64,000 nucleotides of DNA from Cercospora beticola (Eukaryota; Ascomycota; Dothideomycetes; Mycosphaerellales; Mycosphaerellaceae): the NCBI RefSeq assembly GCF_033473495.1, contig NC_088939.1:3348001-3412000 (forward strand), in the 5' to 3' direction. The position numbers and the translations under genes are program-made. The notes under the pieces are model-generated. The model worked only from the letters and a program-made list of their open reading frames with translations, searched no databases and was not told the DNA's origin. Positions 10,971 through 20,973 of this stretch are shown here, one piece after another. Numbering within the stretch: the first letter of the stretch is position 1; every line of letters starts with the position of its first letter.

Positions 10971-11582
10971 ATGACTTCTACAAGCACAAGACCCGCAATG
11001 CAACTATTACAGCTGCTTCTATTCTCAATCTTCACTTCTACGACAATCGCCCAGACCATGACTACAGCAAACAACACATCAGTCCAACAATGTCCTTCCA
11101 ATGAACTAAACTATGTTCACAACGGCAAGCAATGGTGTTGTCCTGGAGCGATCTACGGCGGCGGTACCGACCACATGTACAACGATTCAGCCGCTTTCTG
11201 TTGCGTAGGAGCGACTTTCGAAGTCCCAGGTCCTTCTTTCGCGCCTTGCTTTCCGTTCTGCAGCGGGTCGGCAGATGTAGGCGTGACGGTCACGAGTACA
11301 GTGAGTTTTTAATCTTTCAGATGTTTTGAAGCTGATGCTAATGTCTTCGTCGTTCAGACATCACAACCTTGCTCGGCGACAGTCTTCCTGACAGACTCGG
11401 GTTACTCAAACAAAGTCACGAGTGCAGCAGCGAGTGTTTCCTCAGAGCAGGCAGAGAATTCTTCCAGGAAGAGTCAGGAAGCCGCGAGTAAGACGAGTGC
11501 TGGAAGTGGTGCGGCGATGATCACAAGTGGGCCGATGATGGGGATGATGGTGGCTGCGGGTGGGTTTCTGCTGGCTGTGTAG
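10971..11582 (+). CDS. small secreted Cys-rich protein, probably GPI-anchored
   Basis: Family not recognised. Two exons, 10971-11300 and 11358-11582, with a 57-bp intron (GTGAGT...GTTCAG) in phase 0, giving 184 residues. The N-terminus is a signal peptide; a second Met at 10998 (MQLLQLLLFSIFTSTTIAQ) would be the tidier start and cannot be excluded. The mature part has eight Cys including two adjacent pairs ('QWCCPG' and 'AFCCVG') and 'PCFPFC', followed by a Ser/Ala/Thr-rich stretch. The hydrophobic C-terminus ('SGAAMITSG...MMVAAGGFLLAV') ends without a charged tail, as expected for GPI attachment. Eight Cys recalls CFEM proteins but the spacing does not fit. A cell-wall or surface role, possibly an effector, is inference. 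The intron and C-terminal signal support a real gene. Confidence 0.72.
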
Positions 11583-12137
11583 ATCTCGAGTATCGGGCAG
11601 GAGTCGCAGGTCGAGCCTGCGTGTTTGTTCCGAGGTTGAGAGAACACTGAGCTCTCTGCTGGTATGCGGATAGGGTCCGGGTTCACGAAGTTAGGTCGAA
11701 CTAGACCAGTGCTGGATATCTGGACAGCTTCCGGCGAGCATGCGTATCGATGACAGCAACGAGATGGACATGTATATGATACCGGGTACTAGAGCACGTG
11801 TCTATCAGTCCAAGTAATGTATAAGTAACATTTCACTTCGGCGATCAACTCTGGTGTGCGTGCGCTAAACAAAATGGGGCAAGAGTGTTGCATCAAAGGT
11901 GTCAGAAAAGCGAGTGTGAATTCTCCATTAAACGTAGCAGTGTGTAATGCTCTCTCAATCATGCCCGAAGCGTTCCTGTTCCAACATCCACATTGTCAAG
12001 TACGAAAAGCGCCAACTTCCAACAATCCCCAATGCCATGTAAGTGTTTAACGGCCGTCAGCATCATGAACATGCGTCAAGACAAACGCCGAGCCAGCCGA
12101 AGCGTCATAACAACAGACTGAACATACATGTCATTCT
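11583..12137. other. convergent 3' intergenic region
   Basis: About 555 bp between the convergent GPI-protein and Cdc20 genes. No credible coding sequence, repeat or RNA gene seen. Confidence 0.5.
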
Positions 12138-13979
12138 TTACCGGATGGTGGTAGCCTTGGTCAAGCTAGCCTTTGCAGTGCCAGTAGCACCGCCAGCAAG
12201 GTTACCAGAGCCAGCCTTCTTCTCGAAGACCTTCCAGAACTTGAGAGACTCGTCGGCAGCGGCAGTGGCGAGCATCTGTCCGTCTGGGGAAAGGGCAGAG
12301 TGCAGGACACGAGACTCGTGTGCTGGGATCTCGATGTTCTTGACGAGAGTTGGGTAGCTCCAGATGGAGAGGGAGTTGTCAGGGAAACCAGAAGATGAGA
12401 CGATCTCCTTGTAACCCATGCTCCAGCGGAGGGAGGTGACTTGGCTACCAGTGTCGATGCTGTTGGTACGGGCACCGGATGTGGTGTTCCAGAAGTGGAT
12501 CATGCGGTCGTGGGAGCCACCACCAGTGGCAAGGAGGTTGGATTGCCATGGGCACCAAGCAAGAGCCTTGACAGCGGCCTTGTGGTTGGTCTTCTGGAAC
12601 TTTGGTGCGGTGAGCTGACGAGCATCCCAGATGGAGACGAGGTTGTCGTTACCGCCCGTGGCCAGCTGAGCACCGTCTGGACGCCACTCAAGGCCGCAGA
12701 CCTCGGAGGTGTGGGAGACGAGCTCTGCAACCTTGTGCTGGGCGATGCGGACGTCGTGGTTAAAGACGAGACCAGAGCGGGCACCAGTAGAGAGAAGGTG
12801 CTTGTTCCAGCCCATGACGCCGACGCGAGTGTCGTGGCCGTACATGGAGCGGAGCTTAGTGCCATCCTCGACATCCCAGATCTGGACCTCACCGGTACCG
12901 AGACCAGCGGCGACGTAGGCGCCATCGCCAGACCACTTGACGGAGGAGATGTAGGTGTCAGCTGGGCACTCGAGCAGGCTGGAGACGGAGCCGGACTCGG
13001 CGGACCAGACATAGACATTGCGCTCAAGGCCAATGGCGACCTGGTTGCCAGATGACCAGTCGAGGAGGTTGAGGTAGTAGTCGTCGACCAAGCCCGGGGC
13101 ATCGAGGACACGCTCAGGTGCAGTAAGCACGCGGCGGCGGAATTGAGATGCGGAGGCGGCAGCTGGCTTGAGTGGGCGGTTGTACTGAGAACGGAGGTCG
13201 ATTGGGCGAGAGGACTCTGGAGCAGCAGGCTGGAAAGCAAGAATGCGTTGCTTCATGCTGACACCACAAGCCTCAGCAACGGACTGCTGGTAGGCAACGG
13301 TGTTCGGGCTCTGCTTGGTGCGTGGCTCATCGTCCTCATCATCCTCGTTGTCGTTGAGGTTGAGGCCCTCGAGAGAGAGAGAGGTATCTGAAGTAGAGTG
13401 ACGGCCAAGGTCGAAAGCACTGGACACGCTAGCTGCGAGAGTGGCCGAGCCATCAGACGAGCTTGACTTTGGTCGTCGTCCAGGAGTGCGCTCGGAGTCG
13501 AGCTTGACGGCGGCGCCGGAGGAGGAAATGGCGTCGCTGGCATCCCGGTTGGGGATGAAACGGTCAGCCGCGGTGTAGTTGATCTTGCCCTGGCTTCTCT
13601 TGGGTGTGCGGTGCGTCGAGCCGGAACGCGAGCTTCGTGGTCGTGACGGGGTGTTCTTGGCGGACGAAGCGGCGCGTGGGCCGGTGCCATTGAGGGTGAA
13701 GTCGCTCGTGACGTTGTCGAGGTTGCGAGGCGACTGTGGGTGGCGACGGGCAATGTTGGACTTGGGCGAGTCGCGCACATTGGTCTTGGACTGGGCTCGC
13801 GAGAAGCGGGCTGTGAGGTTCACGTTGCCGTGGTGGATGCTCTCGCCGGCCTCGACGTGCACCGTCTTGGGTGTCGTCTGAGGAGACGGAGTGAGAGGCA
13901 TGCGGCCACCAGCGAGGCGTGTGGAGAAGATGCCATCCCGGCGTTGTTTGGTGGGGGTCAATACTGATGCAGTGGCCAT
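12138..13979 (-). CDS. CDC20: APC/C activator Cdc20 (Slp1/Fizzy family WD40 protein)
   Basis: Recruits mitotic substrates to the anaphase-promoting complex and is the target of the spindle checkpoint. Single exon, 613 residues. The unstructured N-terminus (1-240) is rich in S/T-P sites for CDK control and contains the C-box DRFIPNR at 139-145 after 'GKINYTAA'. 'KQRILAF' at about 243-249 matches the Mad2-binding KILxF region. The WD40 propeller runs from about 290 ('ERVLDAPGLVDDYYLNLLDW') to 595, with repeats such as 'GHDTRVGVMGWNKHLLSTG' and 'LATGGGSHDRMIHFWNTTSG'. The protein ends in Ile-Arg, the IR tail that docks on APC3 subunits. The N-terminal 'KINYTAADRFIPNR' and the KILxF-like motif favour Cdc20 over Cdh1. 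No KEN box seen by eye. Divergent from the Kelch-BTB gene across 543 bp. Confidence 0.94.
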   Translation of the reverse strand: MATASVLTPTKQRRDGIFSTRLAGGRMPLTPSPQTTPKTVHVEAGESIHHGNVNLTARFSRAQSKTNVRDSPKSNIARRHPQSPRNLDNVTSDFTLNGTGPRAASSAKNTPSRPRSSRSGSTHRTPKRSQGKINYTAADRFIPNRDASDAISSSGAAVKLDSERTPGRRPKSSSSDGSATLAASVSSAFDLGRHSTSDTSLSLEGLNLNDNEDDEDDEPRTKQSPNTVAYQQSVAEACGVSMKQRILAFQPAAPESSRPIDLRSQYNRPLKPAAASASQFRRRVLTAPERVLDAPGLVDDYYLNLLDWSSGNQVAIGLERNVYVWSAESGSVSSLLECPADTYISSVKWSGDGAYVAAGLGTGEVQIWDVEDGTKLRSMYGHDTRVGVMGWNKHLLSTGARSGLVFNHDVRIAQHKVAELVSHTSEVCGLEWRPDGAQLATGGNDNLVSIWDARQLTAPKFQKTNHKAAVKALAWCPWQSNLLATGGGSHDRMIHFWNTTSGARTNSIDTGSQVTSLRWSMGYKEIVSSSGFPDNSLSIWSYPTLVKNIEIPAHESRVLHSALSPDGQMLATAAADESLKFWKVFEKKAGSGNLAGGATGTAKASLTKATTIR

Positions 13980-14522
13980 ATCCGCTGTCGAATGTGAAGT
14001 GCTGTGGTGGAATTCCAGCGAAGGATTCCGTTAGTATGTTCGCGAATATTTTGCAGTATGCCGTGGATGGATTGAGTGAAGGCTTGAGAGCCTTGAGAAT
14101 GCGTGAGAGCGCTGATGGAGCGTTTGATTGTGACTTGTGGTGGTGCAGAGCAGAAGAGAAGGGTGGAAGTTGGACGAGGTTATAGTGTTTACTCCTGTGG
14201 GGCAAGAGCGGTCGCCATGGGCAACTAAGGGCAGGCACGATCGGCTGGCGACGTCACAAACCGCGCCATCCCAAATTAGGTTGGCACGCTAGGGAAGGCA
14301 CGACTTCAGAGCGAGAAACAGAGAGTACTTTCCCAGACCTAACGAGGCATCCTACATTTCTGCACAGCCTTGCACAGCCCGCGACAACTACCTGCGATCC
14401 ATCGCGCGAGCCCTCGACTGCTGTCGCGCAGTCCGAACTATGCGCTCGCTGTAACAGCCGCCCGCGGCAGCCTTCGCATCTCACAGCCTCCCCGCTAGCA
14501 ACATCTACTCTCGCGCGCGAGA
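13980..14522. promoter_or_regulatory. bidirectional promoter region, Cdc20 / Kelch-BTB gene
   Basis: 543 bp between two divergent start codons. CpG-containing and pyrimidine-rich patches lie close to 14,520. A minus-strand open frame crosses it but looks random. The promoter role is inferred from layout. Confidence 0.5.
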
Positions 14523-16694
14523 ATGTCGTCTTCACGGATCTCATCTATGTCGAATAATACATATGTCATGAGTCGATCGCCCAACAAAAACAGTCGCCGA
14601 CGAACCGCAGAACCGTACATGCCGAAAATCATTACAACCGTTGGGCAGCGGCCCGCATGTCTCGTCAATGCCTCCGTCACATATGTCGGAAACGATCTCA
14701 TATATGCCTTCGGCGGCTTCGATCAGTACACAGACGAAGTGTATAATCACGTGCTGAAACTGAACCTGTCCGCACGACAATGGAGTCTGGTCGATAACTA
14801 CGGTGATATCCCCGGCGTACGAATGGGCCACACTTCATGTTTATGGCAGGGCGACAAGCTTCTCGTTTATGGAGGCGAGAACGAGCACAGGAGGCACTTA
14901 TCTGATGTTGTTATTTTCGACATCAAGACAGCGCACTGGACTCAGCCCGATGTGCACGGTCCTATACCGAGGGGGAGAGCACGGCATTCCGCAGTCATCC
15001 ACGACGAGAAGCTGTTTATATGTGGTGGTATGAGTGGTAGCGACAACGGCGTCCTCGACGACATTTGCTATCTCGATCTGAAAACATGGACATGGAGTAG
15101 GACGTGGAGGTTTGTGCCTCGTTTCGATCACGCGAGCTGGATTTGGGGCGGCAAGATCTGGGTCAGCGGTGGTATGGGAGAGGAGATGGAACGTACCAGT
15201 GAGATCTGGTGGCTCGACTTCAGAGGCTCGCCCGCATTCGAGGGCGGTCCACTGTACGGTATGGCGGGATCCGAAGACAGCCGGATGCTAGGAACAAGCT
15301 TCGCCAGCTACTCTGCGCCCCCTCCTGCTTTCAGCGGCAACGGTTATGCAGCGAACACGGGGGTTCAATCCAACTCTGCGACTCCCATCCAGCGTGCGCC
15401 TCCGGTCGCGCCAGGCTCGATCAGCAGCCTGAAGTTCATTTCTTCGCCGAATTTGCCGATGCAGAATGTGGGCACTCACTTTCACGTCTTCAGTTCAGGA
15501 TGTATGCTCGACTTTGTCACGCCTGCTACCAACATGCCTCTCGAGACATCACTTTCTGCACTCGATCTAGACACATTGCGATGGCAGAAATTGGCCGATG
15601 GAAAAGACCTGTTCAGTCCACTCTACAGATGGCACTACTGTTGCTTAAATCAAGACGGCACTCATGCTTGGCTTCTAGGCTCGCCTAGGCAGGCACCGAC
15701 TAACGGCGCAAATGGAGACACGGAAGAATATCTGTCTGACGTTCTACCGATCGATCTTCGTAAGTTCGGCTTGCTCGGCAACAAGATGAGCCAAGAAGCT
15801 CGCGATGAACAGAAACCTCCCACATCGGACTTCCACGAGACCTCACATCTATCCGCCATTGGCGCAGATCTCGCGCGCACATTCAACATGCCTCCGGAGA
15901 GTGGTTCTGGCACCGACTTCACCATCACAGCGCTCAAGGACGATACTTACGACCTCGAATCAATATCGGACGAGGACCCAGTATCACCAATCGCAGGCTC
16001 ATCCTCCGACAGCAGCAATACATCACCTCCGATACACGTGCATCGACTGATTCTCAGCGCTCGATGGCCTCACTTCGCGCGACTATACAATGCTCAAATG
16101 TCCGAATTCCACACGCGGCGGATGCACATTCCCGAGCCATATCCGGCCGTGAAAGCTTTCCTGTACTACCTCTACACCGACTCCATCTCCTCACCACCCG
16201 CAGAAAGCCAGGCTGTCGGCGGACCAACACTTGAAGACGTTGCTAATATGCTAGTCATGAGTAATATCTACGACATGCCTCGCCTTCGGCACTTGTGCGT
16301 GAATCGCCTGGTGCGGGACCTGGATGTCCAGCATGGAGCACTCATTTTCGATCGCGCGAGCACGGCACAAGAGGACTGGTTGAAGAGGAGAGCAGCGAGC
16401 TTCTGCATGACACATTGGGGCCGCATTGTCAGAACAGATGGCTTCAGACGTCTGAAACGTACCGCAATGCTCGAGCTCTGCGAGGGCGTCGATGCAGAAG
16501 GCCGGGTCGTTGGCGGTGACGAGCTTGAAGCCGTGGGCGGCCTCGGCGGAGCGAGATTGGGTAGCGGCATGGGTATGCTATGGGGCAATGGCCGGAAACG
16601 AGGTCGAGTGGGCAGTACTAGTGGTACCACCGTCGATGGCGAAGAAGGCGAGGAAACGATTGAAGATGATGACACGGGCATGGAGCTATCTTAG
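14523..16694 (+). CDS. Kelch-repeat and BTB/POZ domain protein (Ral2/LZTR1-like layout)
   Basis: 723 residues, no intron. A Kelch beta-propeller occupies the N-terminal half; the double-Gly signatures 'YAFGGFD' (about 63), 'LVYGGEN' (about 114), 'FICGGMS' (about 166) and 'WVSGGMG' (about 212) are each followed by a Trp-containing strand, with weaker repeats to about residue 400. A BTB domain follows at about 500-640 ('HRLILSARWPHFARLY', 'MHIPEPYPAVKAFLYYLYTDSI', 'MSNIYDMPRLRHLC'). The C-terminus is acidic (EEGEETIEDDD). Kelch-then-BTB order resembles S. pombe Ral2, a Ras-pathway protein, and animal LZTR1, a Cullin-3 adaptor for Ras GTPases. A Ras-signalling or Cul3-adaptor role is therefore plausible but inferred. 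Several early Met codons exist; the first is taken because the frame is open from there. Confidence 0.85.
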   Translation: MSSSRISSMSNNTYVMSRSPNKNSRRRTAEPYMPKIITTVGQRPACLVNASVTYVGNDLIYAFGGFDQYTDEVYNHVLKLNLSARQWSLVDNYGDIPGVRMGHTSCLWQGDKLLVYGGENEHRRHLSDVVIFDIKTAHWTQPDVHGPIPRGRARHSAVIHDEKLFICGGMSGSDNGVLDDICYLDLKTWTWSRTWRFVPRFDHASWIWGGKIWVSGGMGEEMERTSEIWWLDFRGSPAFEGGPLYGMAGSEDSRMLGTSFASYSAPPPAFSGNGYAANTGVQSNSATPIQRAPPVAPGSISSLKFISSPNLPMQNVGTHFHVFSSGCMLDFVTPATNMPLETSLSALDLDTLRWQKLADGKDLFSPLYRWHYCCLNQDGTHAWLLGSPRQAPTNGANGDTEEYLSDVLPIDLRKFGLLGNKMSQEARDEQKPPTSDFHETSHLSAIGADLARTFNMPPESGSGTDFTITALKDDTYDLESISDEDPVSPIAGSSSDSSNTSPPIHVHRLILSARWPHFARLYNAQMSEFHTRRMHIPEPYPAVKAFLYYLYTDSISSPPAESQAVGGPTLEDVANMLVMSNIYDMPRLRHLCVNRLVRDLDVQHGALIFDRASTAQEDWLKRRAASFCMTHWGRIVRTDGFRRLKRTAMLELCEGVDAEGRVVGGDELEAVGGLGGARLGSGMGMLWGNGRKRGRVGSTSGTTVDGEEGEETIEDDDTGMELS

Positions 16695-18351
16695 TATAAG
16701 TTACTCATCGCGACGAGGATGGTGATCAGGCGCGATTTCCTGAAGAGCATGGCGTTAGGGACGGAACCGTTACTGTGGAGTTTTGATCCGACACTTTCGT
16801 TGTTGGATTTGGCGCTTTTGCTGGCATTCTGGTCGTTCGTGGCGTGCGTGAGCGGATTCGTTTTCGATCGTTTTGCGTTCTCGGAAGCATTCTTTGAGCG
16901 GTATGCATTATGGCTGTGATGCGAGAACTTTGCTTTCTGTAGATGGTCATAGATGAGTAGAGCGAGCGTTTGCTGTAATGCATGATGAATATATTGATAA
17001 AATGAGGTTCCAACCCATTCGCATGATGAGGCGTTGGCACACTCGCTGGCCTTGGCGACTTTCACAACTTCCTTCTGCTCCACGCTCGTCTCTTTCCCTG
17101 CTGCACAACTTTGTACATGACTCGTCCGTCGATGCCACGCAAGCGACGCCTTCGCTTGCTCCAATACTTTGTGGAATGGCCCTAGGCGATGCCACCATGC
17201 ATTCGCCGCGCGCCACTTTGTCATATGCATGAACAAATGGCGGCCAGGACTGTGGGCAATCGACGTCTCCTCGATTGACCCAAGAAGAAGCTGATGGCTC
17301 TTTGTGCTGGCCATACGCGATAATAACCCTCTGTCCACGCCCGCTGAACTCTGGCAGACATCTGGAGCGTTCGACCGCGCTTGTTTGCGATGCCGAGCCA
17401 CGTGCGGCGGCCGTTGTGTCGGGCGTACCAGACAACGTGTCATGCACGTCCAACGCTCGCCCCCAAACTCTTCGCCCGTGTCGAGGAAGCGGAACTTCGG
17501 CGTGTCGGTGTCGGCATCCTGATGGGCTCTTTCACGAACAACAAAAAAGTGGTATTGATTATTGCGCAGACGCGTGTCTATTGTATGCATGCAGCCAAGC
17601 CACGATCAATAGCGAGCGGCAGAAGTAATTACGCTGTGAAGATGATCTCCAATACCAAGCTCGAGATACGTACGACACTACACCCAAGTGAGCCAAAAAC
17701 AGCAGCCATCGTATCTGCATATGCTTTCGCTTGCGCACCATTCCTTCCATATTGAGCGCCAATGCACATGCGGGACCAGAGCATGCGCAATACTGCGAAA
17801 GACAGGCACTGCGATAGAAGGCAGACTGGCAATATTCTCCTCGCTAACTGACACTGTCGCAAGCAAGTCTGACTTCAAGCCCATCTGCAGAGAAGTGCTC
17901 TGATAAGCCCACGGATCAGCCCACGGATCAGCTATCAAACAGGAGATCGGAACCTCTGACACAGCACAAGAAATGCCGAAAGCCTTACTCCTAGTTGAGC
18001 TCTCGAAACAGTTCTAGTGCCTGCAATATGCTTTTCCTCAACGAGACGTGGCAGCCGTTGATGCAGATTAGGACGCCGCTAGAAAAGCCATGGGCCACGT
18101 GCAGAACTCTAAGCGGCGTGCCGATCGAATCACTTCTCTTCTAGACCTCCACAAATGGCAGCCAAGTTCACGAAAGGGGAACCGCCTCTGTCAAGCATTT
18201 CGTGTTGGCGCAACATTGTGTCTCGGAAGGGTATAGACACAAGCACGCCGGCATGAGCTGCCGACGCGGTGAAGCAGCGCGATCATATAGGTCAGCCAGG
18301 TACCGCCAACTTCATTCGTCCGATCGACTTTGTTTGTGTAAGGCTGACACT
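16695..18351. other. long intergenic region without a convincing gene
   Basis: About 1.65 kb between the Kelch-BTB gene and the WSC-peroxidase. A 299-codon minus-strand frame (16691-17590) overlaps the end of the Kelch-BTB gene and shows no signal peptide, domain or periodicity. It is probably chance. A 12-bp direct repeat (cccacggatcag, twice) sits at about 17,910-17,933. The rest is unremarkable single-copy sequence. Confidence 0.45.
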
Positions 18352-20567
18352 ATGCGTGCAGAACGTCTAGCATTTCTGGCTCTCGGCCTAAGGCGTTGTC
18401 TTGCACAAACATGGACCTATCAAGGCTGTTATCTTGATGACCCTGCGAAGCGCACTTTGAAATTCTTCACCAATACCGACAACAATGACCAGACTATCGA
18501 ATCCTGCACAGGAACATGTGCTTCCCTGGGCTATGGATGGGCTGGAGTAGAATATGGGTAAGAGTGCCGCTGTCAATGCACACAGTCTCACGAACTAACG
18601 CTGATTGCCTCCTTGACAGGCACGAATGCTTTTGCGATAAGCAACTCAACAGCGCAACGCAAGCGCCTGAGTCTGACTGCTCGATGCGTTGCGTTGGCAA
18701 TTCGTCTCAGACATGCGGCAATGGCAACCGACTGAGTGTCTATACCACCGGAAGCACCTATACTGCTCCCACTACAAACCCCGGCCCCGCTGGGTGGTCC
18801 TCGCTCGGATGCTACACCGACTCTGTGGGTTCAAGGTCACTCGGGAGTCAGCAATTTATCGATGCCGGCGCAAACGCCATGACCGTTGCCGCATGCACAC
18901 AGGCATGTAAAAGTGCAGGATATCCAGTAGCGGGCTTAGAATATGCCAATCAATGCTTCTGCGACACAAAACTTCAGAACGGGGCGACGCAAGCCGACGA
19001 TGGATGCGATATGGCCTGTGCCGGCAACTCGACCGAACTCTGTGGAGGGTCAAATCGCTTGAATGTATACGAAGTCACCGGCGGCCCGACAACAGAGCCA
19101 TCTCCGCCTGCAATTCCCTCTGGCTGGACATCCCTTGGCTGCTACACCGACAGCGCGGGCGCTCGCTCATTACCGGTTGGTATGGGAGTACCAGGAGACT
19201 ACAATAACATGACGATCGAAGGATGTCTCACCGCCTGTGGTAATGAGGGCTTCTCCTATGCTGGAATTGAATACTCTCGAGAATGTTACTGTGCGAACAG
19301 CGTGCACAATGGCGGCAGTTGCGCATCTGATCAGTCAACATGCAACATGAAGTGTACCGGCAACAGAGGGCAAACTTGTGGTGGCCCCGATCGATTGAAC
19401 GTCTACTACGCAGGATCCGACAGCAGCGTACGTGCTTGCTCTGCTGGAGGTGGCACATCGAGTAGCACTACTAGCAGTGCGACTTCAAGGTCTACTTCGA
19501 CATCCGTTCTGGCGTCTTCTGCGACATCTGTCTCTACGTCTAGCTCATCGGCTTCCTCTTCTGGCGTCTCAAGCGCTACAACTACGACACGATCAACGAC
19601 TGTTCCATCATCTAGCTCGACTACTACCTCTTTCGCCCTTGCCACAACCAGCTCGACTGTCACAACCACGACACGAACAACCACTACATCTTCCTCGACT
19701 TCTACCACGACTACACCTGCCTCAACAGTCTGCCCTGAATTCTGGAAAGCTGTGGTCTCGGACTTGGCTTCAGGCATGCGCGATGCTGGACTTTGCAACA
19801 ACATTTCACGAGCGGCGATCCGATACGCTTTCCACGACTCAGCTACATTCTCTAACAAACTGCCCTTTTATCCTCCTGCGGCAGGAGGTGCCGACGGCTC
19901 ATTGCTGCTCTCCACTGCGGAGATAAATCGCATCGATTCAGAAGGCCTTCACGACTATCACAATTTCATCACAGCCAAGTTTAGTACATACAAAGCTGCA
20001 GGCTATCAAATCAGCGCAGCAGATCTCATCCAAGTTGCCGGATCCGTAGGTGTTCTAGCTTGTCCCGGTGGGCGTGTAGGACGTATGTTAGTCGGACGTA
20101 CAGATACAACCACAGCCGCTCCTGATGGACTTCTTCCACAAGCTTTCGGCCCCGGCTCTGATCATGATACTCTCTTCCAGCTCTTCGTCGACAAGGGATT
20201 CACTGCACGAGACCTGGCTGCTCTTCTCGGTGCCCATAGCACTTCGATCGCCAATTTCCAGCAACGATTCGGTATGCCGGCCAATACTGCACAAGACACG
20301 ACCCCTGGAGAGTGGGATGTACTCTACTACAACCAGACATATTTTCCAGTCTCGGGTATGGGACGCTTCGATAGCGACATCAACCTTGCGAGGAACGAGA
20401 ACCGGACAGCTGTGGGGTTCCAGTTTCGAAGTTTTGTTGGGAGACCTGCGCAGTGGGGGGCTTCATTTGCTAGTGCATGGCAGGCTCTGACTTTGTTGGG
20501 GGTGCCTCAGAGCGTGAGGAATAATATGCAGGACTGCACGGTCGTTGTATCTGGAGCGTTTTCTTGA
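18352..20567 (+). CDS. secreted haem peroxidase with three N-terminal WSC domains
   Basis: Two exons, 18352-18557 and 18620-20567, with a 62-bp intron (GTAAGA...TTGACAG) inside WSC domain 1, giving 717 residues. Signal peptide at 1-19. Three WSC carbohydrate-binding domains follow (about 20-112, 126-222, 237-335), each opening with 'GCY.D' and containing paired-Cys motifs such as 'YANQCFCDTKLQ' and 'YSRECYCANSVH'. A Ser/Thr-rich linker (about 343-438), expected to be heavily O-glycosylated, precedes a class II-like fungal peroxidase domain (about 439-717). That domain has the distal Arg/His in 'RAAIRYAFHDSATF', a Ca2+-site 'GGADGSLLL', the proximal His in 'ALLGAHSTS' and 'DTTPGEWDVLYY'. It probably anchors a peroxidase to wall polysaccharide; whether the natural substrate is lignin-like phenolics, melanin precursors or H2O2 detoxification is not decidable here. 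Confidence 0.9.
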
Positions 20568-20973
20568 TTAGATTCTGTTAGCACGTGGCTGTGTTTGGCC
20601 AAAAGGGAGAAATCCAAATATTCGTTTTTCCTAAATTTACTCCAGCGTATGTGGATCTTCGTCTCGTAGGGCATGTTTCACAATCACAGTACACAAGAGA
20701 GATGTGCAAGGCGTTCGTGCCTGTCATCTCGTCAAAGAAGCACAGTTTCAAATCCATCATTCGAATCGTGTGGGGAGCTTAGGAGTGCAGTACAGCGAAG
20801 GCAAGAATGGGTGACTGTTTATATTTGCGTAACGATCGACTCTCTAGTTAAACTGCTTTCCTCGCAGCTGTCTTTCACGCCATCATCTTTTATCATCCTT
20901 CACACTCCCCCTCGAAACAACCCTTCATCACCTCGCGAGCCCGTAAACATGCGCCTGCTTCCCAAACATTCAA
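20568..20973. other. convergent 3' intergenic region
   Basis: About 405 bp between the convergent peroxidase and MFS transporter genes. No gene or repeat seen. Confidence 0.5.

Noticed and set aside
16691..17590. 299-codon open frame on the minus strand
   Set aside because: It overlaps the end of the Kelch-BTB gene and has no signal peptide, domain, repeat or hydrophobic pattern. The composition (His, Ser, Arg, Lys spread evenly) looks like chance translation. Transcript evidence or a conserved homologue would change this.
18202..18351. upstream in-frame extension of the WSC-peroxidase
   Set aside because: The frame is open to an earlier ATG at 18202, but the extension is Arg/Cys/His-rich and would bury the signal peptide; the Met at 18352 starts directly with it.
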